Below, in pieces: positions 33,788-41,826 of a stretch of DNA of 49,091 nucleotides; position 1 is the first letter of the stretch; each line of letters starts with the position of its first letter. This stretch comes from Ruminococcus sp. UBA7013. GTDB taxonomy: Bacteria > Bacillota > Clostridia > Oscillospirales > Ruminococcaceae. Both the position numbers and the translations under genes were made by a program. The notes beneath the pieces were generated by a model. It saw only the letters and a program-made list of their open reading frames with translations, had not been told where the DNA came from and did not search any database. The stretch is taken from assembly GCA_002449585.1 (NCBI GenBank), contig DJXD01000053.1, positions 1 to 49,091 on the forward strand. The letters run 5' to 3'.

Positions 33788-34297
33788 ATGTATACTAGCG
33801 AACAGAAAAAGGCACATATCAGGGAATTACAAAACTGTCTGCATCTGATTTCCTGTTATGATTCTCATATTCCGGGGATCATTCCCAATGGTATTTATGA
33901 TTCCCGTACAGAAACGGCAGTAAAAGCCTTTCAGAGGCAATATCATCTGACGGAAAACGGAGAAGTGAATCAGGCGACATGGGATAAAATCATGCAGATT
34001 TATCAGAAATTAAAAAAAGCAGAAGCGAAGCCGCTTTATGCATTTCCGCAGAAGCCGGGAGCGGTGATGCATCCGGGGGAACAATGTTTTACTGTGATGA
34101 TCATTCAGGCGATTTTGAAAGAACTTTCTGAGCAGTATCATAATTTTCCCTGTATTCAAGTAACGGGGAACTATGATTCTGACACCATGCAAGCGATTCA
34201 ATTATTTCAAAAAATGTGTGATCTTCCAGTGACAGGGGATGTCAATTGTGAGACCTGGAACATGCTGGCACAGATCGGCAGTGATATGAGAACATAG
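33788..34297 (+). CDS. Peptidoglycan-binding protein with two PG_binding_1 repeats
   Basis: A 169-residue protein made almost entirely of two PG_binding_1 repeats (about residues 10-75 and 95-160; marks ETAVKAFQRQYHLTENGEV and AIQLFQKMCDLPVTGDV). It has no signal peptide and no catalytic domain. It starts four bases after the stop of the SpoIID-like gene, with GAGGTGA spanning that junction, so the two are coupled. The repeats are like those of the preceding gene and may have come from it by duplication. A targeting or scaffolding role on spore or wall peptidoglycan is likely. Confidence 0.75.
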   Translation: MYTSEQKKAHIRELQNCLHLISCYDSHIPGIIPNGIYDSRTETAVKAFQRQYHLTENGEVNQATWDKIMQIYQKLKKAEAKPLYAFPQKPGAVMHPGEQCFTVMIIQAILKELSEQYHNFPCIQVTGNYDSDTMQAIQLFQKMCDLPVTGDVNCETWNMLAQIGSDMRT

Positions 34298-34299
34298 CA

Positions 34300-34332
34300 C
34301 AAAAAAGGCTGTTCCTGTGGGAACAGCCTGTG
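34300..34332. terminator. Terminator between the PG-binding gene and spoVS
   Basis: AGGCTGTTCC (34306-34315), tetraloop TGTG, GGAACAGCCT (34320-34329) forms a 10-base perfect stem. On the minus strand it is followed by TTTTTTG, so it is best for spoVS, but it also ends the plus-strand cluster. Confidence 0.85.
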
Positions 34333-34352
34333 ATTGTTTGTCTGAAAAGAGC

Positions 34353-34613
34353 TTATCTCGGCTCACAGATCAGCTTGATGGCGGTACGGTCTTCCCCGTC
34401 AATCTGGATGCTGGTGAATGCAGGGATACAGATCAGGTCAATGCCGATGGGAGCAAGATAGCCCCGTGCCACTGCAATAGATTTAATCGCCTGATTAGCT
34501 GCACCTGCGCCGACTGCCTGAATTTCCACGTTTTTGTTTTCACGAATCACGCCTGCAATAGCCCCTGCCACAGAATTCGGAACAGAACGGGAAGATACTT
34601 TCAAAACTTCCAT
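34353..34613 (-). CDS. spoVS: Stage V sporulation protein S
   Basis: An 86-residue protein of the Alba-like SpoVS family, which in Bacillus affects spore coat assembly and the block on septation. It begins MEVLKVSSRSVPNSVAGAIA and contains VGAGAANQAIKSIAVARGYL, both nearly invariant in the family; full length is as expected. AGGAGG stands eight bases before the ATG. It has its own promoter at 34698-34726 and follows ymdB, the same gene order as in Bacillus subtilis. Confidence 0.96.
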   Translation of the reverse strand: MEVLKVSSRSVPNSVAGAIAGVIRENKNVEIQAVGAGAANQAIKSIAVARGYLAPIGIDLICIPAFTSIQIDGEDRTAIKLICEPR

Positions 34614-34697
34614 ACAAAGAACCTCCTGATGATACTAGAAAAGAGAATTTGGAATTTTTTTGATCCGCTTGTAGTCCGGATTTTTATGTCCGTTTTT

Positions 34698-34726
34698 ATT
34701 ATACTACATTCTGAATAAAAATGCAA
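34698..34726 (-). promoter_or_regulatory. spoVS promoter
   Basis: On the minus strand TTGCAT (34726-34721), 17-base spacer, TATAAT (34703-34698), about 85 bases before the start codon. This is a sigma-A pattern. Confidence 0.75.
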
Positions 34727-34748
34727 TAGGTTTTTGAAAATTTGTGAA

Positions 34749-35513
34749 TTATCGCACAATCAGAGACGTTATTTTCGTACATTTACCACATTTTTGATCA
34801 AAATCTAATAGAACAGCATTCATCCAGCAGTTTCCGGTTGCTTCCCGATAGCGGAGAGGGAGATGAAGGTGCATTCTGTCGAGCGCAATTTTTTTATCCA
34901 TGCCGAGGACGGAATTTTCTGCGCCGGTCATGCCAACATCTGTGATATAGCCTGTATGATCTGAGAGAATACAAGCATCTGCTGTTTGTACATGGGTATG
35001 CGTACCAAGAACGGCGGTCACACGCTGTGCGAGATAAAAGCCCATGGCTTTTTTTTCAGAAGTCGCTTCTGCATGAAAATCCACAAAGATATTTTTAGTA
35101 GGAATAGAAGAGAGGATAGAATCGATCGTATCAAAAGGATTTTCGAGGGCTTCCATAAAGAGAACGCCGGCAAGATTGATGACAGCAATTTGACAGTTTC
35201 CGAAATCGAGAACAGTAAAGCCATTTCCGGGGCATGCGTCACCATAATTAGCGGGGCGGATGATGGTTGAATTTTCATAGATTCTGAAATCTGATTTTCT
35301 TTGAAAAGCATGATTTCCGGTTGTAATGACATCCGCACCGGCCTGAAAGAGCTGTTGAGCGGAAAAAGAAGTAATGCCATTACCATCGGCGGAATTTTCG
35401 CCATTAATGATGACAACATCTGTCTGATATTGATGTTTGAGCTGTGGAAGACGTTTGCGGAGGAACTGGCAGCCAATATTTCCAACAACATCGCCAATAA
35501 ATAATAATTTCAT
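34749..35513 (-). CDS. ymdB: YmdB-type metallophosphoesterase (2',3'-cyclic nucleotide phosphodiesterase)
   Basis: A 254-residue calcineurin-like phosphoesterase. It starts MKLLFIGDVVG, with the metal ligands in GD, GENSADGNGIT, TTGNHAF, VDFHAEATSEK and LGTHTHVQTAD, the ordered motifs of the YmdB/TIGR00282 family. In Bacillus YmdB hydrolyses 2',3'-cyclic nucleotides and influences biofilm and motility switching. AAGGGAA precedes the ATG. It overlaps the end of the membrane-protein gene by four bases. rny (ribonuclease Y), often upstream of ymdB, is not present here. Confidence 0.95.
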   Translation of the reverse strand: MKLLFIGDVVGNIGCQFLRKRLPQLKHQYQTDVVIINGENSADGNGITSFSAQQLFQAGADVITTGNHAFQRKSDFRIYENSTIIRPANYGDACPGNGFTVLDFGNCQIAVINLAGVLFMEALENPFDTIDSILSSIPTKNIFVDFHAEATSEKKAMGFYLAQRVTAVLGTHTHVQTADACILSDHTGYITDVGMTGAENSVLGMDKKIALDRMHLHLPLRYREATGNCWMNAVLLDFDQKCGKCTKITSLIVR

Positions 35514-36829
35514 AAATTTCCCTTCTGTTTTGTGATCAATGCAATCAGATCATCAATATCTGAATTACTAGTTGATTTTTTAACGGTTTTAGGTTTAGGC
35601 GCAGAGATGGGATCAGGTTCAGGGATGGGATCAGGTTCAGGAATGGGATCAGGTTCAGGAATGGGATCAGGTTCAGGGACGGGATCAGGTTCAGGGACGG
35701 GATCAGGTTCGGGGATGGGATCAGGTTCAGGAATGGGATCAGGTTCGGGGATGGGATCGGGTTCAGGGATGGGAGCAGGTTCTTCTACATAATACTCTTC
35801 ATATTCTTCATCGGAAAAGATCGCTCTGATCAGAAAAACCGGAATCTGTAAAAATAACCCTGCTGTAGTACATAGAATCATGATCACGGGTACAGCCCCA
35901 AGCCCAGCATAAAAAAATGCATTTGGCTCAGGATACCGCTCAGCTATGGAGGGGATCAGAAAATCAATCATTAGATCGCCGAGAAGCAGTGCGGCCAATG
36001 ATCCGCCGGATGCGCCTGAAAAAAATCTGTGCAATGCAGTATCTGCTTTATGTCTGCTATGAAACAGGCCTAATAATAATAATGCTTCTGCCAGTGATGG
36101 CAAACTTGCCAGACTGTCAAACTGCGGATAATATAATATATCGCCAGAACATACCCAGACAATGGCCGCTGTTTGCGCCGCACATACCACGATCAGCCAG
36201 AATGCATAAAAAATCCGGCTGTGATTTTTGGCATAGCGTCTCATGTACGCCCCTCCGATAAATCCGGCCATGGGGGAAAGCATACTGCACCATGCCGGGA
36301 GAAGAGATTCCCCCGAAAAAAGCAGCATGGGCTGCAATGTGCTGATGCCTGCGCTGACTACCAGAAATGCAAATCTTGCCCCTTGTGTTTTCAGATCATG
36401 AAATGCTGCACTCAGAAATGGCGCAAAAATTAGTAAAAGCAGATACATCCCTGCTAATTTTGAAGTATCTGTTGCTGTGAATTGATATAAATTCTGAAAA
36501 ATATCTTTTGCCTGAAGTAATTCGCCGAATAATATTCGTCTTATGGCGAGCGCACTCACACCACATATCAGACAGATATAAATCACCCGGAACACCGGAC
36601 GCAGTGACCGCCCTGAGATGCGTTTCGTACTCAGAACATACCCGGCACATGCAGAAAGCAGCATCCCCCCTGAAAGACATAGCCAACGGATTGCAATCAA
36701 AGGAATACTTTCATCTGTCACAGGCATGTCAGAAAAACCGGCTGTCCGAAGATATTCCAGATATAACAGCATCATGACAGCCAGATTTCCAAGTACATCC
36801 GCACAGAGATATTTTCTCTTGGATTCCAT
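35510..36829 (-). CDS. Polytopic membrane protein (acyltransferase-3-like) with PEPDPI repeat tail
   Basis: A 439-residue protein with about ten membrane helices over residues 10-340, loosely resembling acyltransferase-3 family proteins, but I cannot point to their catalytic His and the family is uncertain. The cytoplasmic C-terminus has a short acidic segment, nine tandem PEPDP(I/V) repeats and a Lys-rich end. The ATG at 36829 is preceded by GAGGTGAG; a GTG at 36838 overlaps the stop of the CYTH gene and is less likely. It overlaps ymdB by four bases. Confidence 0.65.
   Translation of the reverse strand: MESKRKYLCADVLGNLAVMMLLYLEYLRTAGFSDMPVTDESIPLIAIRWLCLSGGMLLSACAGYVLSTKRISGRSLRPVFRVIYICLICGVSALAIRRILFGELLQAKDIFQNLYQFTATDTSKLAGMYLLLLIFAPFLSAAFHDLKTQGARFAFLVVSAGISTLQPMLLFSGESLLPAWCSMLSPMAGFIGGAYMRRYAKNHSRIFYAFWLIVVCAAQTAAIVWVCSGDILYYPQFDSLASLPSLAEALLLLGLFHSRHKADTALHRFFSGASGGSLAALLLGDLMIDFLIPSIAERYPEPNAFFYAGLGAVPVIMILCTTAGLFLQIPVFLIRAIFSDEEYEEYYVEEPAPIPEPDPIPEPDPIPEPDPIPEPDPVPEPDPVPEPDPIPEPDPIPEPDPIPEPDPISAPKPKTVKKSTSNSDIDDLIALITKQKGNL
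35605..35766 (-). repeat. Nine 18-bp tandem repeats encoding PEPDP(I/V)
   Basis: GGATCAGGTTC-type units recur every 18 bases (core GATCAGGTTC or GATCGGGTTC starting at 35611, 35629, 35647, 35665, 35683, 35701, 35719, 35737 and 35755). They are read in frame as PEPDPI or PEPDPV. Such a run is prone to copy-number change. Confidence 0.9.
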
Positions 36830-36834
36830 GGATC

Positions 36835-37347
36835 TCACCTCACAGGAAATGACAGCCGGATAGATAATGCAAAATTGCTGTAGCCTTTTTGATCTGTCAC
36901 ATCTTCAATAATATTCAGCCAATCCGGAAGCATAACGGGCGTAGTAATTGACGGCAGTTCAATTTCCAGTGTAGCAAATTCCTGACTGAATGCATAGAGA
37001 TCAATTTCAAGAAGCTGATTTTGATAGGGAATGCAGAATCTTGTTTTATGAATCTGATGACAATGTGGATCTGCTTCTTTTAAGAGTGCAGTATATTCGA
37101 TTTCTGAAATTTCATGTTCCAGTTCAATGCGTTCTCCGAAGCTGATTTTTTTCTTTTGGGTGTAAGTATAATTCCAGTTGCCGGGTGCACCACGTTTCCG
37201 GATGCGTCTGCCAAATCCGGTATCTTTCTGGATCAGATAAGTTTGTGTGATTTCTGTCGCCTGACAGCCGGGAAGTGTATGCAGAAAGGAAGCATCTGGC
37301 CGCGCGATCAAAAATTTTCGTTCGATTTCTCTAGGTTCTGTATGCAA
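36835..37347 (-). CDS. CYTH-domain protein (triphosphatase family)
   Basis: A protein of about 170 residues with the CYTH signature near its start, REIERKFLI (the ExExK metal/triphosphate motif), and the downstream strands RIRKRG, ELEHEISE and LEIDLYAF typical of the tunnel fold. CYTH proteins hydrolyse inorganic triphosphate or thiamine triphosphate, or act as class IV adenylate cyclases; which applies here cannot be told. The ATG at 37389 has no ribosome site; a TTG at 37347 with AGGGGG eight bases upstream places EIERK near the N-terminus as usual, so I prefer it. The stop lies five bases before the next gene. Confidence 0.82.
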   Translation of the reverse strand: MHTEPREIERKFLIARPDASFLHTLPGCQATEITQTYLIQKDTGFGRRIRKRGAPGNWNYTYTQKKKISFGERIELEHEISEIEYTALLKEADPHCHQIHKTRFCIPYQNQLLEIDLYAFSQEFATLEIELPSITTPVMLPDWLNIIEDVTDQKGYSNFALSIRLSFPVR

Positions 37348-37391
37348 ATTAATTCCCCCTGTCATCGGCCTGATCCGGCCGGGAAGCATAA

Positions 37392-37796
37392 TCAGGAATG
37401 ATTTTCGATTGTTTTAATATCCGTTTTCGCCTGGAATTTATCGGCATGAACAACAAAGCGTTTATGAATGCCGTGGCCGATCTGACCGGTTTCATCCTGT
37501 GCGCTGACTTGAAATGTAATTTCACGGCCATTAACAGAAATAACTTCGGCTTCTGCGGTGACAATCATGCCTTTTGGTGTTGCGGCAGTATGTTCAATAT
37601 GGAGGGAAGTGCCGACAGTAGTTTCAGAAGATTCCAGAAAGGGCTTGACAGCGGCACAGGCGGCTTCTTCCATCAATGCGGCCATGGAAGGGGTTGCAAA
37701 GACTTTCAGCGAACCGCTTCCGACAGCAACAGCTAATTTATCACTTGTAACTTTTGTATAAACTTCGGCTTTTTGACCGGGAATGATTTCTTTCAT
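37392..37796 (-). CDS. FlK-type hot-dog thioesterase
   Basis: A 134-residue hot-dog-fold thioesterase resembling fluoroacetyl-CoA thioesterase FlK. The FlK catalytic residues align with Thr35 (FATPSM), Glu43 (MEEAA) and His69 (IEHTAATP), with the same spacings as in FlK, and the VNGREITFQVSAQDE segment is typical of the group. The true acyl-CoA substrate is unknown; most relatives are general housekeeping thioesterases. AAAGGAGG precedes the ATG. It overlaps the HD gene by four bases. Confidence 0.82.
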   Translation of the reverse strand: MKEIIPGQKAEVYTKVTSDKLAVAVGSGSLKVFATPSMAALMEEAACAAVKPFLESSETTVGTSLHIEHTAATPKGMIVTAEAEVISVNGREITFQVSAQDETGQIGHGIHKRFVVHADKFQAKTDIKTIENHS

Positions 37797-38401
37797 GAAA
37801 AATCCTCCTTTGATGATGATAATAACATACCCTGCTCTTTGGCGGCTTTTATTATTTCTGCTGCAAATTCCCCAAGGCGTGGACTGCCGTCATCTGTCAC
37901 GCCGACATTGCGAGCAGTAACCTGATCGGCATGAATATTATGATTTTTCCATGAGATACCGCCTTTGGTATAATTCAGCAGCATGGGATGAATTCTATCA
38001 AGGGCATTGGCAAATTTTGATTCAGGTGTTTCACGGGCTTCAAATTCGTCCCATAAGGCACGATAGGCAGCGCATTGATCTTCCGGAAGCAGGGCAAAGA
38101 TCCGATCAGCGGCTTTTTGTTCTCGGTCGGCCTTATCCTGATAGCCTTTTGTATCATAACAATAAGTATCCCCGGCATCAATTTCAACGACATCATGAAT
38201 CAGAACCATTTTGATCACATGAAGAATATCAATTTCTTCACGGGCATATTCTGCGAGGACAGCGGCCATGATGGCAAGATGAAAACTATGTTCTGCATCA
38301 TTTTCCTGTCTGTCTTCATGTAAGACAAGTGTTTGACGATAGATATTTTTTAATTTATCTAATTCCAGAATAAAAGCAATTTGCTGTTCAAATCTGTTCA
38401 T
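37793..38401 (-). CDS. HD-domain hydrolase (YfbR-like)
   Basis: A 202-residue metal-dependent phosphohydrolase. Metal ligands of the HD fold are visible: His38 in NDAEHSFHLA, His69-Asp70 in VLIHDVVEIDAGDT, and an Asp in ANALDRIHP. The nearest described relatives are YfbR-type 5'-deoxynucleotidases and similar HD_3 proteins; the substrate here is uncertain. GGGGTGAT precedes the ATG. It lies seven bases after the GH3 gene and overlaps the thioesterase. Confidence 0.82.
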   Translation of the reverse strand: MNRFEQQIAFILELDKLKNIYRQTLVLHEDRQENDAEHSFHLAIMAAVLAEYAREEIDILHVIKMVLIHDVVEIDAGDTYCYDTKGYQDKADREQKAADRIFALLPEDQCAAYRALWDEFEARETPESKFANALDRIHPMLLNYTKGGISWKNHNIHADQVTARNVGVTDDGSPRLGEFAAEIIKAAKEQGMLLSSSKEDFS

Positions 38402-38408
38402 AGCAGGA

Positions 38409-40001
38409 TCACCCCAATAGATTTAATTTTTCTTTTTCGAGTAAAATTCTTTCTACACTCTGATCAATGCGGCTTTCTGAGATCAGTCCCGAATTGACAG
38501 CGTTTTTAATTGCTTGTACAGAACCTGTCAGATCCGTAGGCATGAGAATAATATCCACACCAGCCTGAATGGCCATGACAGCGGCATTTCCGGGAGAATA
38601 CGTGCCGGATATGGTGTTCATATTAAAGGCATCTGTGATAAGAATGCCATCAAAGCCGAGTTCATTACGGAGCAGATCTGTACAGATTACAGGGGAAAGA
38701 CAGGAAGGAAGGCCATCCCCTGCGCCGGTAATGATTTGATGGCTGACCATGACAAAATCCGCACCAGCTTCAATGCCATATCGAAAAGGGATAAATTCGG
38801 CATTTCTGAGATCATCAAGTGTTCGGTCAATGATGATTTTTTCATCTGTGTGAGCATTGCCGTTTTCTGCTCCGAGGCCGGGGAAATGCTTGAGCGTAGC
38901 GGCAACGCCAGTATTTTGAAGACCCTGCACCACACCTGAAACCATATTTCCGACAATTTCAGGATCATCACTGAAAATGCGTGTACCTAATTCATTGCCG
39001 CTGTTTAGATTAACATCTGCAACAGGGGCGAAATCCAGATTAAAGCCGAATTGATGAATGCTATTGCCAAGGATTTCGCCGACATGAAACGCTTCATTCC
39101 AGTCATTATTTTTACCATAAACGGCCATGGGATCAAGTTTTGTTGTGCCTAATTTTTTAGCACATCGGGCGACAAGGCCGCCTTCTTCATCGACAGAGAG
39201 GAACATGCCAATGCCGGACTCTTGTGCATAATTCTGGGTATTTGTGAGCATGGCTGTCGTTTGCGAGGTACTGACAAGATTATCTGCGAAATAGATTAAT
39301 CCGGCGACAGGCTGGGAAGCGATGGCATTTTGAGTAGTTGTGCCAGCCATAGTGACTGTACCAGCACCCGTAAGAACTTCCGGCGTGACGATAAATAGCT
39401 GATAAATTTTTTCTTCTAGCGTCATCATGCTCATAATTTCGCTGACTGATCCTGTTTTTCGAGTAGGAACGGGATCAGTTTCGGGGACAGTTTCGGGAGC
39501 ATCTGTGATTTCTTCTGTAACAGGCTCAGTCATAGGGGGAGTAGAATCAATAGAAGTGACAGTTGTTGTGAATGTTGTGGCGGATGATTGAGCGGCAGAA
39601 GTTTTTTTTGCAGAGCTTGCTGTATTTTTAGGGATAGCGGGATCTGTTGCTTTGATAGCGGTTGTATTGGGAACAGTTTCAGATTTTGGGGAGGTTGCTG
39701 TTGTGGAAGCTGTTCCAGAGGATGCAGAAATAGAAGTATGTTCTGTGATTAAAGAGCTGACAGTGGATTCTGAAACAGAATCAGAAATTTCTGTTTCGGG
39801 CATGAGGATGATATTGGTTTTTTTGGTTCGTGTGGTTGTAGATTTTGGCTTTGTTGTGACAGCAGATTCTGAACTTGTCTGAATTTCTGCGAGAGCGGCA
39901 GATTCCGGCAATGTTTCCGGGGCAGTCTGTTCAATTCTCTGGCCGCATCCTGTCAGGAGACAGGACACGAGCAGAATGAATAGTATTTTTTGAGATTTCA
40001 T
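38409..40001 (-). CDS. GH3-family lipoprotein, beta-N-acetylhexosaminidase (NagZ) type
   Basis: A 530-residue lipoprotein: lipobox LTGC with Cys19, a Ser/Thr-rich linker to about residue 185, then a GH3 catalytic domain (SMMTLEEKIYQLF, LSVDEEGGLV, KHFPGLG, DGILITDAFNM with the nucleophile Asp). NagZ-type enzymes remove GlcNAc from wall fragments. The usual histidine-aspartate dyad motif GDTxxDSH appears here as GAENGNAH, keeping the His but replacing the Asp by Asn. There is no Shine-Dalgarno before the ATG at 40001; the start is 15 bases after the proS stop and may depend on coupling. Extracellular, membrane-anchored. Confidence 0.85.
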   Translation of the reverse strand: MKSQKILFILLVSCLLTGCGQRIEQTAPETLPESAALAEIQTSSESAVTTKPKSTTTRTKKTNIILMPETEISDSVSESTVSSLITEHTSISASSGTASTTATSPKSETVPNTTAIKATDPAIPKNTASSAKKTSAAQSSATTFTTTVTSIDSTPPMTEPVTEEITDAPETVPETDPVPTRKTGSVSEIMSMMTLEEKIYQLFIVTPEVLTGAGTVTMAGTTTQNAIASQPVAGLIYFADNLVSTSQTTAMLTNTQNYAQESGIGMFLSVDEEGGLVARCAKKLGTTKLDPMAVYGKNNDWNEAFHVGEILGNSIHQFGFNLDFAPVADVNLNSGNELGTRIFSDDPEIVGNMVSGVVQGLQNTGVAATLKHFPGLGAENGNAHTDEKIIIDRTLDDLRNAEFIPFRYGIEAGADFVMVSHQIITGAGDGLPSCLSPVICTDLLRNELGFDGILITDAFNMNTISGTYSPGNAAVMAIQAGVDIILMPTDLTGSVQAIKNAVNSGLISESRIDQSVERILLEKEKLNLLG

Positions 40002-40016
40002 AGTTGGGATTCTGGA

Positions 40017-41468
40017 TCAATAAGCTTTGCCCCAGAGAACCATATGCTTTGCAGGTTTTCCACAGCATACGCAGACATCAGAGATCTGTTTCTGATCAAA
40101 GGGAATGCATCTTGATCCTGCGCCTGTTTGCGCTTTCACTTCATCCTCACAGGCTTCTTCACCGCACCACATAGCTTGGATAAAGCCGTCACCTTTTTCA
40201 GCAAGTGCCTGATTGATTTCATCAATTGTTTTGCATTGATATGTCCGGCGGTTTCTATTTTCCAGTGCGGCCTGATATAAGCCGTCATGCACTTCCTGCA
40301 ATTTAGCATGAACGCTATCAACAAGAGAATCCAAAGAAACTGTTGTTTTTTCGCCATTATGACGGGTGGCAATAATGCACTGATTAGCAGCAATATCACG
40401 AGGGCCTATTTCCACACGGACGGGAACGCCCTTCATCTCATATTCTGCAAATTTCCAGCCGGGGGAATTTTCAGAATCATCCAGTTTTACTCGAACACCG
40501 GAATCTTTGAGTATCTGATATAATTCATTGGCTTTTTCAAGAACGCCTTCTTTATGCATGGCGGCTGGAACGATGATGACCTGAATAGGAGCGACAGCAG
40601 GCGGCAGGACAAGGCCATTATTATCACCATGTGTCATGATAATAGCACCAATCAGACGGGTAGTTACACCCCAGCTTGTCTGATGGGCATATTTGAGCGT
40701 ATTATCTTTATCAGTATATTGAATATCAAAGGCTTTTGCGAATCCGTCGCCGAAATAATGGGAAGTACCAGCCTGGAGGGCTTTTCCGTCATGCATGAGG
40801 GCTTCAATGGCATAAGTAGAGACTGCCCCGGCGAATTTATCACTTTCTGTTTTTTTGCCTTGTACAACGGGCATAGCGAGGGCATCAATGCAGAATTGGG
40901 TATAAACATTCAGCATTTTTTCCGTTTCTGCAATAGCTTCTTCAGCGGTTGCGTGGATGGTGTGGCCTTCCTGCCAGAGGAATTCACGGGAGCGGAGGAA
41001 AGGACGGGTTGTTTTTTCCCATCTGACAACGCTGACCCATTGATTATATAATTTGGGGAGATCTCTGTAAGAATGCACTGTCTGGGCATAATGTTCACAG
41101 AACAGGGTTTCAGAAGTAGGGCGGACACAGAGACGTTCTTCCAGCTTATCATTACCGCCATGTGTGACCCAGGCAACTTCGGGGGCAAAGCCTTCTACAT
41201 GATCTTTTTCTTTCTGGAGCAGGGATTCCGGGATAAACATGGGCATACATACATTTTCATGACCAGTTTCTTTGAACATGCCATCAAGAATTTTCTGAAT
41301 ATTTTCCCAGATCGCATAGCCATAAGGCCGGATGACCATACAGCCTTTTACACTTGTATAAGAAATTAATTCTGCTTTTTTGACAATGTCAGTATACCAC
41401 TGTGCAAAGTCTTCATCCATGGAAGTGATAGCTTCCACGGATTTTTTATTTTTTTCCTGTTTTGCCAT
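40017..41468 (-). CDS. proS: Prolyl-tRNA synthetase (short, archaeal/eukaryotic type)
   Basis: Class II synthetase that charges tRNA-Pro. At 483 residues it lacks the editing insertion of the long bacterial form and matches the type 3 group, with RPTSET (motif 2 region), the RSREFLWQEGHTIH segment, and TSHYFGDGFAKAFDI. The C-terminal part has the cysteines of the zinc-binding domain (MWCGEEAC and VCVCCGKP). GAAAGGA is before the ATG. It follows the small membrane-protein gene by 21 bases. Confidence 0.96.
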   Translation of the reverse strand: MAKQEKNKKSVEAITSMDEDFAQWYTDIVKKAELISYTSVKGCMVIRPYGYAIWENIQKILDGMFKETGHENVCMPMFIPESLLQKEKDHVEGFAPEVAWVTHGGNDKLEERLCVRPTSETLFCEHYAQTVHSYRDLPKLYNQWVSVVRWEKTTRPFLRSREFLWQEGHTIHATAEEAIAETEKMLNVYTQFCIDALAMPVVQGKKTESDKFAGAVSTYAIEALMHDGKALQAGTSHYFGDGFAKAFDIQYTDKDNTLKYAHQTSWGVTTRLIGAIIMTHGDNNGLVLPPAVAPIQVIIVPAAMHKEGVLEKANELYQILKDSGVRVKLDDSENSPGWKFAEYEMKGVPVRVEIGPRDIAANQCIIATRHNGEKTTVSLDSLVDSVHAKLQEVHDGLYQAALENRNRRTYQCKTIDEINQALAEKGDGFIQAMWCGEEACEDEVKAQTGAGSRCIPFDQKQISDVCVCCGKPAKHMVLWGKAY

Positions 41469-41489
41469 GATAAAAAATCCTTTCTTGAT

Positions 41490-41768
41490 TTATTTTTGAT
41501 TTGTTTTTTTGCGGACGACAACTTTTTTCCGGGCAGCTGGTTTCGGAGCAGGCGGCAATTCGTAGACAGAGCGGACAGACGGCATATTTTCCGGATGATC
41601 TGATTTTTCTGGATCTTCCTGATGAGAAGCTTTATATTTTGCAATTAGCGCATCTACCTGTTTGGCCATCCATGGAGTCAGAAGTGCCAGCAGGAAAATC
41701 AGGCCGAAAATCCCCAGGCATTTCAATCCGAAACGCAGGATCATGCCTGCATCAACAGTTTCATTCAT
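41490..41768 (-). CDS. Small single-pass membrane protein
   Basis: A 92-residue protein with one membrane helix (about 12-33, CLGIFGLIFLLALL) and a Pro/Lys-rich basic C-terminus (KPAARKKVVVRKK). The layout is loosely like that of oxaloacetate decarboxylase gamma subunits, but the similarity is weak and no alpha or beta subunit is nearby, so I give no function. I take the ATG at 41768 (AAAGGGG upstream) over the GTG at 41777. It is the first gene after the promoter at 41789-41817. Confidence 0.65.
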   Translation of the reverse strand: MNETVDAGMILRFGLKCLGIFGLIFLLALLTPWMAKQVDALIAKYKASHQEDPEKSDHPENMPSVRSVYELPPAPKPAARKKVVVRKKTNQK

Positions 41769-41788
41769 GAGAAACACGCCCCTTTGCT

Positions 41789-41817
41789 ATTATAGCATTA
41801 TTTTCCCAATTTGTAAA
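41789..41817 (-). promoter_or_regulatory. Internal promoter before the small membrane protein and proS
   Basis: On the minus strand TTTACA (41817-41812), 17-base spacer, TATAAT (41794-41789), with TGc before the -10 box. The -10 region lies in the small palindrome TGCTATAATAGCA. It would drive proS and the genes down to ymdB. Confidence 0.8.
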
Positions 41818-41826
41818 TAGGGTAAT

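Noticed and set aside
35532..35792. Plus-strand frame encoding a Gly-Ser-Gly-Met repeat peptide
   Set aside because: It is the antisense reading of the PEPDPI repeats and lacks a ribosome site.
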